Below are positions 41,988 through 49,340 of a stretch of DNA of 64,000 bases, piece by piece. This DNA is from Streptomyces qinglanensis (GTDB lineage Bacteria; Actinomycetota; Actinomycetes; Streptomycetales; Streptomycetaceae): the NCBI RefSeq assembly GCF_900111245.1, contig NZ_FOGO01000003.1, positions 248,001-312,000 on the forward strand, written 5' to 3'. The first letter of the stretch is position 1. Each line of letters begins with the position of its first letter. Both the position numbers and the translations under genes were made by a program. The notes under the pieces are model-generated. The model was not told where the DNA came from, ran no database searches, and saw only the letters and a list, made by a program, of their open reading frames with translations.

Positions 41988-42935
41988 TCACCCGGACGCG
42001 GCTGCGGGCCCGCCGGACGGCCAGCCGGCCGCCCGGGCGAACGCGACGGCCTCGTCCACGAACGACTGCCCGAGCGCGTTCCGCGTCGCGGCGGCCCACA
42101 CCGGACGGATCGGCATCGACGGCAGCCCCAGCAGCGGCAGCACGACGACACCGGGGCGGTGGTAGGCGTCGAGCAGCGAGCTGAACGTCAGGTGCACGAG
42201 ACGCTGCTCGGCGACCAGCGGCAGCACGTCCTCGATGTAGCGCGAATCGGGCCGCCGGAACGAGAGCTTCCGGCCCGCGGGTGTGACGGCAGGTGCCCAT
42301 GCGTCCCCGTACCACTTCGGCAGGCTGGGGTAGATCACGTCGTGCTCGGCCAGGTCCTCGACGTGCACCGCCGTACCCCCGGCCAGCGGATGGTCGACGG
42401 CCATCATCACCGCGCGCGGCGTCCGCTGCAGCACCGGTCCGACGACCAGTTCGGTGAGCGGCGCCGACTCCACCGGCATCCAGGTCACGAACACGTCGAC
42501 CGGCCAGCGCCCCTCCGCCTCGATCCAGTCGAACAGGTCCACTGTCGGGTGCGCCGACTGCACGATCCGGGCGGCCGGGAACCTGCCTTCGAACGCTTCG
42601 ACGAGCGCCGGGGCCACCTTCTCCGGAAGGGTGGTGGAGAAGCCCACCCGCAGCACCTTGCCGCCCTGTCCCGCGGCCTCCCGCACCTCGGCGACCGCCC
42701 GCTCGATCCGGACGTATGCCGCCCGCAGCTCCGTGAACAGGTGCTCGCCCGACGGGGTCAGTCGCACTCGCCTGCTCGTCCGTTCGAAGAGCGGAGTTCC
42801 TGCCCGGCGCTCCACCGTGCGGACCAGATTGCTCACCCGCGAGGTCGAGAGAGTCAGCCGCTCCGCCGCCCGGCCGAAGTGCAGTTCCTCGGCCACCGCC
42901 AGGAACGCCTCGATCTCCCGCATCTCCAGGCCCAT
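41988..42935 (-). CDS. LysR-family transcriptional regulator
   Basis: A protein of 315 residues. The N-terminal winged helix is MREIEAFLAVAEELHFGRAAERLTLS, followed by VSNLVRTVERRAGTPLFERT; the rest is a periplasmic-binding-like effector domain. It lies divergent from the NCS1 permease and just upstream of the epoxide hydrolase in the same direction. Either could be its target. The nearby 253-bp gap holds no operator that I could define. Confidence 0.9.
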   Translation of the reverse strand: MGLEMREIEAFLAVAEELHFGRAAERLTLSTSRVSNLVRTVERRAGTPLFERTSRRVRLTPSGEHLFTELRAAYVRIERAVAEVREAAGQGGKVLRVGFSTTLPEKVAPALVEAFEGRFPAARIVQSAHPTVDLFDWIEAEGRWPVDVFVTWMPVESAPLTELVVGPVLQRTPRAVMMAVDHPLAGGTAVHVEDLAEHDVIYPSLPKWYGDAWAPAVTPAGRKLSFRRPDSRYIEDVLPLVAEQRLVHLTFSSLLDAYHRPGVVVLPLLGLPSMPIRPVWAAATRNALGQSFVDEAVAFARAAGWPSGGPAAASG

Positions 42936-43188
42936 ACCGCCAACGCCCCCCGAATCGCCGCACATCCGAACCGGCATGCTAATCCGGTATCCCAGGAATG
43001 CGGATGCGCTCGCGGGAGGCCACCTGGTGACGGCAGTGGCTCGCAGCGCAGCGACAGCCGTCACGCAGGATTCACGCCGATGTATTGACGGCCATTCACT
43101 CGACCCCCAGCATGAATACACCCATGCAGAACCGGTCGGGGCGACTGCGGGAAGAGCCGCCCGGACCGGTGGAGGAAAGGTGCAACGG

Positions 43189-44631
43189 ATGGCCGGAGTG
43201 GTGGAGCGGCGTTCGATCGACGTCGTCCCGGACGCGGAGCGACACGGCAGGGCATTCAGCCAGTTCACCCTCTGGCTGGGCGCCAACCTCCAGATCACCG
43301 CCGTGGTGACCGGCGCCCTCGCGGTCGTCTTCGGGGCACCCGCCTTCTGGGCGGTGGCCGGTCTGCTGCTCGGCAATCTGCTCGGCGGGGCGGTCATGGC
43401 GCTGCACTCCGCGCAGGGGCCCCGGCTGGGACTGCCGCAGATGATCTCCAGCCGGGCCCAGTTCGGGGTGCGGGGCGCGGTGGTGCCGCTGGCCCTGGTC
43501 GTCGTGATGTACATCGGCTTCTTCGCCAGCGGCAGCGTGCTGGCGGGCCAGGCGGTCGGCGAGCTGACGCACCTCGGCGACACCCCGGGCATCGTGCTGT
43601 TCGCCACCGTCACCGCCGTGGCCGCGGCCGTCGGATACCGGATCATCCACGCGCTGGGCAGGGTGGCGAGCCTGGTGTGCGCCGTGGCCTTCGTCTTCCT
43701 CGGCATCCGGCTGCTGGAGCGCGCCGATCTGTCCGGACTGCTGGCCGAACGGGCCTTCTCCTTCCCCCTCTTCCTGCTGGCGGTCTCGCTCTCCGCCTCC
43801 TGGCAACTGGCCTTCGGCCCGTACGTCGCCGACTACTCGCGCTACCTGCCGCGGTCGACCTCGGCCCGCGCCACGTTCTGGTGGACGCTGAGCGGTTCGG
43901 TGCTCGGCTCCCAGTGGTCCATGACCTTCGGCGCCCTGGCCGCCGCAACGGCCGGTCCGGCGTTCGTCGGGCACGAGGTGAGCTATGTCGTGGGACTGGG
44001 CGGCGCCGGGCTCATGGCCTCGCTGCTCTATTTCGTCATCGCGCTGGGGAAGCTGACCATCAACGTCCTCAACACCTACGGCGGCTTCATGTCGATGGTG
44101 ACCGGCGTCAGCGGCTTCCGGGGGCAGCGCGAGCTGGGCCCGCGGGCCAGAGCCGGATACATCGCCGTCATCATGGCCGCCGGCACAGCGGTGGCGCTGG
44201 CCGGGAAGGACAGCTTCCTGACCTCCTTCAAGGACTTCCTGCTCTTCCTGCTCACGGCGTTCACACCGTGGTCGGCCATCAACCTGGTGGACTACTACCT
44301 GATCGCCAGGGAGCGCTACGACCTGCCGGCGCTCAGCGACCCGCACGGGCGGTACGGCGCGTGGCGCCGACGGGCCCTCGCCGTCTACGGCGCCGGGCTC
44401 TGCGTGCAGCTCCCCTTCCTGGCCACGCACTTCTACACCGGACCGCTGGTGGATCCGCTCGGCGGCGCGGACATCTCCTGGCTGGTGGGGCTCGCCGTGC
44501 CCGCCGCCCTGTACTGGCTGCTGTGCCGCAACGACACGGCCCACATCCCGGAGCGGACCGTCCTGGCCCCGCCCGGCGACCGCGGCCCCGCGCCGGAAGC
44601 CGCACCGGTGACCGCACAGCCGCCCGGGTGA
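43189..44631 (+). CDS. NCS1 purine/cytosine permease-family transporter
   Basis: A protein of 480 residues with about 12 membrane helices. The pattern is FTLWLGANLQITAVVTGAL, GPRLGLPQMISSRAQFG and YVADYSRYLP, diagnostic of the CodB/PucI group of nucleobase or allantoin importers. GGAGGAAAGG precedes ATG 43189; a GTG at 43180 lies too close to the Shine-Dalgarno. It is divergent from the LysR gene. Confidence 0.9.
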   Translation: MAGVVERRSIDVVPDAERHGRAFSQFTLWLGANLQITAVVTGALAVVFGAPAFWAVAGLLLGNLLGGAVMALHSAQGPRLGLPQMISSRAQFGVRGAVVPLALVVVMYIGFFASGSVLAGQAVGELTHLGDTPGIVLFATVTAVAAAVGYRIIHALGRVASLVCAVAFVFLGIRLLERADLSGLLAERAFSFPLFLLAVSLSASWQLAFGPYVADYSRYLPRSTSARATFWWTLSGSVLGSQWSMTFGALAAATAGPAFVGHEVSYVVGLGGAGLMASLLYFVIALGKLTINVLNTYGGFMSMVTGVSGFRGQRELGPRARAGYIAVIMAAGTAVALAGKDSFLTSFKDFLLFLLTAFTPWSAINLVDYYLIARERYDLPALSDPHGRYGAWRRRALAVYGAGLCVQLPFLATHFYTGPLVDPLGGADISWLVGLAVPAALYWLLCRNDTAHIPERTVLAPPGDRGPAPEAAPVTAQPPG

Positions 44632-44885
44632 GGACCGGCCCGCGCGCCCGCCGCGGACGCCGCCCTCGGCAGCCGGCCCGGTGCGTCGTCCCGGGCTGCG
44701 CGGCGGTGCTCCGGACGTCTCCGCAGGGGACGAAGCAGCCGGTCAGCCGGGGGGCGGGGGATCCGGATTGCGGATTGCCCGCCGGAGCGGAGCATGGGGA
44801 GGAAGGGCGGGGCGGGTGCGGGCCGCGCCGCGTGGCCGCCGCCCGGCCCGCGAGGGACCCGGCAGCCCGGTGAGAGGACCACTCC

Positions 44886-45713
44886 ATGCCCGTGATCACC
44901 ACACGCGACGACGTCGAGATCTTCTACAAGGACTGGGGACGGGGACGGCCGGTGGTCTTCATCCACGGCTGGCCGCTGGCCGGGGATGCCTGGCAGGACC
45001 AGCTCAAGGCGGTGGCGGACGCGGGCTACCGCGGCATCGCGCACGACCGCCGCGGCCACGGGCACTCCACCCCGGTGTGGGACGGTTACGACTTCGACAC
45101 CTTCGCCGACGACCTCGACGACCTGATCACCGGGCTGGACCTGCGTGAGGTCACCCTCGTCGCACACTCGATGGGCGGCGGCGAACTGGCCCGCTACATC
45201 GGCCGGCACGGCACCTCCAGGATCCGCTCGGCGGTCCTGCTCTCGGCCATCCCACCGGTGATGATCAAGTCGGCGGACAACCCGGAGGGAGTGCCGGACG
45301 AGGTCTTCCAGCAGATCAAGAACGGCATCCTCACCGAGCGCTCGCAGTTCTGGAAGGACACCTCCGAGCAGTTCTTCTCCGCCGACCGGCCGGGCAGCAG
45401 AGCCACGCAGGGCAACCGGGACGCCTTCTGGTACATGGCGATGGCCGAGACCGTCGAGGGCGGCGTGCGGTGTGTGGACGCGTTCGCCTACACCGACTTC
45501 ACCGAGGACCTGCAGCGGTTCGACGTGCCGACCCTCGTCGTCCACGGCGACGACGACCAGGTGGTCCCGATCGAGGCCACCGGCCGCAAGTCCGCGAAGA
45601 TCGTGCCGAACGCGGAACTGAAGGTCTACGAAGGCGGCAGCCACGGCATGGCCCTGGTACCGGGCCACAAGGAGAAGTTCAACACGGACCTGCTCGACTT
45701 CCTCCGACGCTGA
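44886..45713 (+). CDS. Alpha/beta hydrolase, non-heme chloroperoxidase/esterase type
   Basis: A protein of 275 residues. HGWPLAGD forms the oxyanion loop and the nucleophile is S95 in VAHSMGGGE. The acid lies in VVHGDDDQVVP and the histidine in GGSHGMAL. The family hydrolyses esters and has incidental perhydrolase activity. The metabolic role is unknown. GTGAGAGGACC precedes the ATG. It stands alone, ended by a strong hairpin. Confidence 0.9.
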   Translation: MPVITTRDDVEIFYKDWGRGRPVVFIHGWPLAGDAWQDQLKAVADAGYRGIAHDRRGHGHSTPVWDGYDFDTFADDLDDLITGLDLREVTLVAHSMGGGELARYIGRHGTSRIRSAVLLSAIPPVMIKSADNPEGVPDEVFQQIKNGILTERSQFWKDTSEQFFSADRPGSRATQGNRDAFWYMAMAETVEGGVRCVDAFAYTDFTEDLQRFDVPTLVVHGDDDQVVPIEATGRKSAKIVPNAELKVYEGGSHGMALVPGHKEKFNTDLLDFLRR

Positions 45714-45732
45714 GCAGCCGCGCCCCGTACGG

Positions 45733-45763
45733 GCCGCCGCCCCGGTCCCGCCGGGGCGGCGGC
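45733..45763. terminator. Bidirectional hairpin after the hydrolase gene
   Basis: 13-bp perfect arms GCCGCCGCCCCGG and CCGGGGCGGCGGC around a TCCCG loop, between convergent genes. Confidence 0.8.
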
Positions 45764-45806
45764 GGGTGTGTTCCGGTGCGCTGCCCGCGGCGGCCCGCGC
45801 ACCGCC

Positions 45807-46541
45807 TCACTGTCCCGTGGCGGGCCCGCCGAATCCGGGGCTGTCGAATCCGGGGGACACGAAGCGGGGACCGGCAGGGCCCCGGGATCCGGCCCTCTCC
45901 GATCCGGCGGGGGCGCCGGGGTCCGCGGCGTCGAGCAGGCGGTGGTGGAGGTAGGGCAGCACCGCGCGCTCCAGCAGCGCCGCGCGCCAGGCCGCGTGTG
46001 CCGCTTCCTCGGCGGCGGACCGGCGCGCCGGACCGGAGCGCCTGCGTGCGGTGACGGCGAGGCGGCCGAGGCCCAGCGAAGCCGTGACGGCCGCGACTCC
46101 CGCTCCGGCCCAGCCGGTCACCACCAGCGAGGCGCCTGCGGCCTGTTGCACGCCGACGAGCATCAGCAGATACCCGAGCACGAGGAAGATCACCGCCGCC
46201 GCGCCCGCGGTCAGGGGGACGAGGACGGCGAGCGCGGCCACCAGGTCGCCGCCCGGTCCCGCGGCAGCGCGGGGAGCCGCACCGGGCGCTCCTTCCTGCG
46301 AGTTGCCCGCCGCCCTGGCCCGGCACCATTCGCGGTACTCGGCCGCTGCCTGCGCCCAGAGGTCGTCCACCGCCTCGTGCGCCCAGCTCCGCAGCCGCTC
46401 CGCAGCCGCCGGGGGCGCGCCCCGCAGCGCCTCGCCGAGCGCACCGGACCGCAGGGCCTCTTCGACCACCCGCGCATACTCGGCCCGTTCCTCGGGTCCG
46501 ATGGGGGAACCCGTCCTCCCCGCGATCGGCGGCGCTCCCAT
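45807..46541 (-). CDS. Conserved hypothetical membrane protein
   Basis: A protein of 244 residues of unknown family. A charged alanine-rich N-terminal half is followed by two membrane helices (LVAALAVLVPLTAGAAAVIF with a continuing helix, and LVVTGWAGAGVAAVTASLGL) and a basic cytoplasmic end. It is expected in the cytoplasmic membrane. The start is ATG 46541, with AGAGGAAGAG upstream. It is divergent from the BlaI gene, and the BlaI operator lies 39 bp before its start, so it may be under BlaI control too. Confidence 0.7.
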   Translation of the reverse strand: MGAPPIAGRTGSPIGPEERAEYARVVEEALRSGALGEALRGAPPAAAERLRSWAHEAVDDLWAQAAAEYREWCRARAAGNSQEGAPGAAPRAAAGPGGDLVAALAVLVPLTAGAAAVIFLVLGYLLMLVGVQQAAGASLVVTGWAGAGVAAVTASLGLGRLAVTARRRSGPARRSAAEEAAHAAWRAALLERAVLPYLHHRLLDAADPGAPAGSERAGSRGPAGPRFVSPGFDSPGFGGPATGQ

Positions 46542-46579
46542 TACTCTTCCTCTCGAAGTACCGACGGAGACCACGAAAA

Positions 46580-46595
46580 TCTACAGACATGTAGA
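46580..46595. promoter_or_regulatory. BlaI/MecI-type operator
   Basis: Perfect inverted repeat TCTACA-GACA-TGTAGA in an AT-richer patch. It matches the TACA...TGTA half-sites of BlaI-family operators and lies between the membrane protein and blaI-like genes. Confidence 0.78.
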
Positions 46596-46698
46596 AGATA
46601 CTGGGTGGGCGGCACCACGGCCACACCGCCGCCCGGAGGGCGATCCGTGCGGCAACTCCCCGGCAGGACCCGCAGGGAGCAGCGGAAGGAGCGACACG

Positions 46699-47154
46699 TT
46701 GGTCGGCACAGACGGCACAGACGAGACCGGCAGCACCGACGGCCCGGCGCGGGAGCCGGGGCGCCGACGCGGGCAGGGCGAACTGGAGGCCGTCGTCCTG
46801 GAGGCCCTGCACGGCGCCGGCGAACCGGTCACCGCCGCCTGGGTGCGGGAGCGCCTGGGCGGCGGCCTGGCGTACACCACGGTGGTCACCATCCTCACCC
46901 GGCTGCTGGCCAAACAGGCGGTCACCCGGCGGAAGTCCGGCCGCTCGTTCCTGTGGTCCCCGGCGGCCGACCCGGCGGGACTGGCGGCCAACCGCATGCG
47001 GCAGGTGCTGGACGGGCAGAGCGACCGCGGAACCGTGCTGACCCGGTTCGTCTCCGGGCTGTCCGACGACGACGAGCGGCTGCTGCGCCGCCTGCTGCGC
47101 CGGACCACCCGCGAGGGCACCCGTGCCCGCGGCGCGGAACCCGAGGGCGACTGA
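46699..47154 (+). CDS. BlaI/MecI/CopY-family repressor
   Basis: A protein of 151 residues with the family winged helix: GELEAVVLEALHGAGEPVTA, then GGLAYTTVVTILTRLLAKQA and RRKSGRSFLW. The start is TTG 46699, which has AAGGAG 8 bases upstream; a longer open frame has no family match. It is followed after 3 bases by an M56 peptidase gene, the standard BlaI-BlaR1-like arrangement, but the sensor domain of BlaR1 is lacking. Confidence 0.88.
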   Translation: MVGTDGTDETGSTDGPAREPGRRRGQGELEAVVLEALHGAGEPVTAAWVRERLGGGLAYTTVVTILTRLLAKQAVTRRKSGRSFLWSPAADPAGLAANRMRQVLDGQSDRGTVLTRFVSGLSDDDERLLRRLLRRTTREGTRARGAEPEGD

Positions 47155-47157
47155 GCC

Positions 47158-48108
47158 GTGGGGTTCTTCGTCCTGCTCCCCCTGGTGCTGCCGGTGACGT
47201 CCTGGCCCGCCGCCCGGCTCGCCGAGCGGCATCTCCACCCGCGCGCGGCGACCCGGCTGCTGACCGGACTCGGCGTGGTGCTGGCCCTGTGCAGCACCGT
47301 CTGTCTGGGGCTGCTGGTCGTGGTGGGAACGGCCCAGCTTCCGGGGAACCCGCTGCCCGACGCCTGGTCCGACCCCGAGGTGCGGGCCGCGGTCCCCTAC
47401 GACGAGGCCCTGGGGCAGGTGTCGATCCCCGCGCTCGCGCTGCTGCTCGCGGCCGGCACGGCCACCCTGGTACGGCACGGACACACCAGGCGGCGCGCAC
47501 GGCAGGCGCTGCGGGGGCTGCGCAGTTCGCCCGTCGCGATCCTCCCGGACAGTGCCCCCTACGCCTTCGCACTGCCGGGCGGCCGCCGCAGCAGGGCGCG
47601 CATCGTCGTCTCCACCGGGATGCTGGAGGCGCTGGAGCCGGCCGAGCGGCGCGCCCTCTTCGCCCACGAGCGCGCCCATCTGACGGCCCGCCATTCCCGC
47701 ACCCTGCTGCTGGCCGAACTCGCGGCAGCCGCCCACCCCTTTCTCCGCCCGCTGCGCACCGCCGTCGCCTTCGGCGTGGAGCGCTGGGCGGACGAGGAAG
47801 CCGCGCGTGAGGTCGGTGACCGGGTGCTGACCGCCCGCGCCGTCGGCAAGGCCGGGCTCCTCGCACGGCGCAGCCCCGCACCGACGGTGCCCGCCGCCGC
47901 GGGCGGCGGACCGGTGCCCCGGCGCGTACAAGCGCTGCTGGCTCCCGCCCCGGCCGCCGGGCTGCTGCCCCCGCACGGGACGGCCTCCGGACTCCTCGCC
48001 GGACTGGCCGCCTGGTTCGCCGCCGCGGGAGCCGCCACCTCCGCCCTCTCCTCGGCGAACGCCGCCATCGCGCTCGCCGTCATCCTGCACGCGGCCACTC
48101 CGCTGTGA
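47158..48108 (+). CDS. M56-family membrane metallopeptidase
   Basis: A protein of 316 residues. It has several membrane helices (about 33-57, 90-104 and a C-terminal pair) and the zinc motif H170-E-R-A-H174 in ALFAHERAHLTARH. In this family the peptidase cleaves the partner BlaI repressor when a signal is sensed. No penicillin-binding domain is present, so the trigger is unknown. Start GTG 47158 lies 3 bases after the repressor stop. Confidence 0.88.
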   Translation: MGFFVLLPLVLPVTSWPAARLAERHLHPRAATRLLTGLGVVLALCSTVCLGLLVVVGTAQLPGNPLPDAWSDPEVRAAVPYDEALGQVSIPALALLLAAGTATLVRHGHTRRRARQALRGLRSSPVAILPDSAPYAFALPGGRRSRARIVVSTGMLEALEPAERRALFAHERAHLTARHSRTLLLAELAAAAHPFLRPLRTAVAFGVERWADEEAAREVGDRVLTARAVGKAGLLARRSPAPTVPAAAGGGPVPRRVQALLAPAPAAGLLPPHGTASGLLAGLAAWFAAAGAATSALSSANAAIALAVILHAATPL

Positions 48109-48138
48109 GTGCCGGCCGGCGCCCTCGGCCCGCGCAAC

Positions 48139-48164
48139 GGGGGCGGCCGGGCCCGGCCGCCCCC
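48139..48164. terminator. 26-bp perfect palindrome between M56 and TetR genes
   Basis: GGGGGCGGCCGG-GC-CCGGCCGCCCCC, perfectly self-complementary, between convergent gene ends. Confidence 0.75.
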
Positions 48165-48201
48165 GGGCGGGACAGGCAGCGCGGGCGGCCGCCGCCGCTG
48201 A

Positions 48202-48843
48202 TCAGCCCGCTGTCGCGCTCCCGTCGGCGACGCGCTCCTCGTCCGCGGCCCTGGACCGCACCTGTCCGACCACGTGCTCGGCGAGGGTGTCCAGGACCGC
48301 GGCGGCCTCCTGCCCGCCGCCCAGCACGAGGTAGTTGAGCGTGAGCCCGTCGATCACCGAGGTCAGATAGCGCACCAGGGTCTCGGCAGGGACCAGGAGC
48401 ACGAGGTCGAGCTCCCGGCACAGGTGGTCGATGAGCTGCCGGTTGGCGGCGGCGTACTGCTCGTACTGGCGCTCGGCCAGATATTCGAAACCGGGTCGGC
48501 GCAGCGCGTACTGGGTCAACTCGTAGGTGAGCATGTGCTCGGCGGGGTGGGCGAGCACATGGTCCCAGTACGTGCGCAGCGCGGCGCCGACGCTGTCGCG
48601 CAGCTCGCGGCCGGGCCGGAGGCGTTCGGCGACCGGCGTCACCGAGTGCGCGGTGATGGTGTGCATGACGTCCTCGACCAGCGCCTGCTTGGAGTCGAAG
48701 CAGTAGTGGAAGACGCTGAGCGAGACCCCGGCCTCCGCGCAGATGGAACGTGTGGTCGCCTTCGCGACGCCGTCCCGGGTCATCACGCGGATCGCCGCCT
48801 CGACCAACTGCCTGCGCCGCTCCGCGGACGGCAACCGTCCCAT
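48202..48843 (-). CDS. TetR-family transcriptional regulator
   Basis: A protein of 213 residues. The N-terminal HTH is AAIRVMTRDGVAKATTRSIC followed by GVSLSVFHYCFDSKQALV. The C-terminal part is of the TetR_C BetI-like type. AGGAGGGG lies 3-4 bases before ATG 48843. It is divergent from the penicillin acylase gene across 497 bp, so it may control that enzyme, though no palindrome was found. Confidence 0.9.
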   Translation of the reverse strand: MGRLPSAERRRQLVEAAIRVMTRDGVAKATTRSICAEAGVSLSVFHYCFDSKQALVEDVMHTITAHSVTPVAERLRPGRELRDSVGAALRTYWDHVLAHPAEHMLTYELTQYALRRPGFEYLAERQYEQYAAANRQLIDHLCRELDLVLLVPAETLVRYLTSVIDGLTLNYLVLGGGQEAAAVLDTLAEHVVGQVRSRAADEERVADGSATAG

Positions 48844-49340
48844 GGTCCCCTCCTCCTGAAGCCGGGTGCGGACCCCTGGAGCCTCGGCGTCCGGATCGCG
48901 CCGGGCTCGCGGGTCCCGGTACGCCCCCGCGCGGCGCTGCCGCCGCCCCGGTACCGCTCCTCCCTGACTGCCGCACCACGCGGGTCCGCGCACCGTACCC
49001 CGCTCCCCCGTCGGGTCCGGCCCGGCACCGGCGGAGGACGCCCGGCGGCAGCGGCTCCGGAGTGAAGACTCTGTGGACCCGGTGCGAAGGGCCGGGGACG
49101 GGCGGGTGCGGCGGGCGCCGAAGCGGCGCACGCATGTCGCGGTTTGACATGCTCGCGCCGGAATTGCGCGGGGCGGAAGCGGACAGAGCACGACGTGAGG
49201 ATCCGTCAGACCACGTTCCAGTTCAAGCGTCCGGGACGATTGACCTGATATTCCGGCGGCTGCATCCTTCCGGTCACGGGACGCGGGCGGCCCGGCCGCG
49301 GCCGGCCCCGTCGAGCGGCGATCGCCTGAGGGGGCGTCAG
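48844..49340. other. 497-bp divergent region between TetR and acylase genes
   Basis: No gene is seen. The right part (49140-49260) is somewhat AT-richer and contains TTGACA at 49144-49149 and other promoter-like bases, but no matched -10 could be fixed. Confidence 0.4.
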
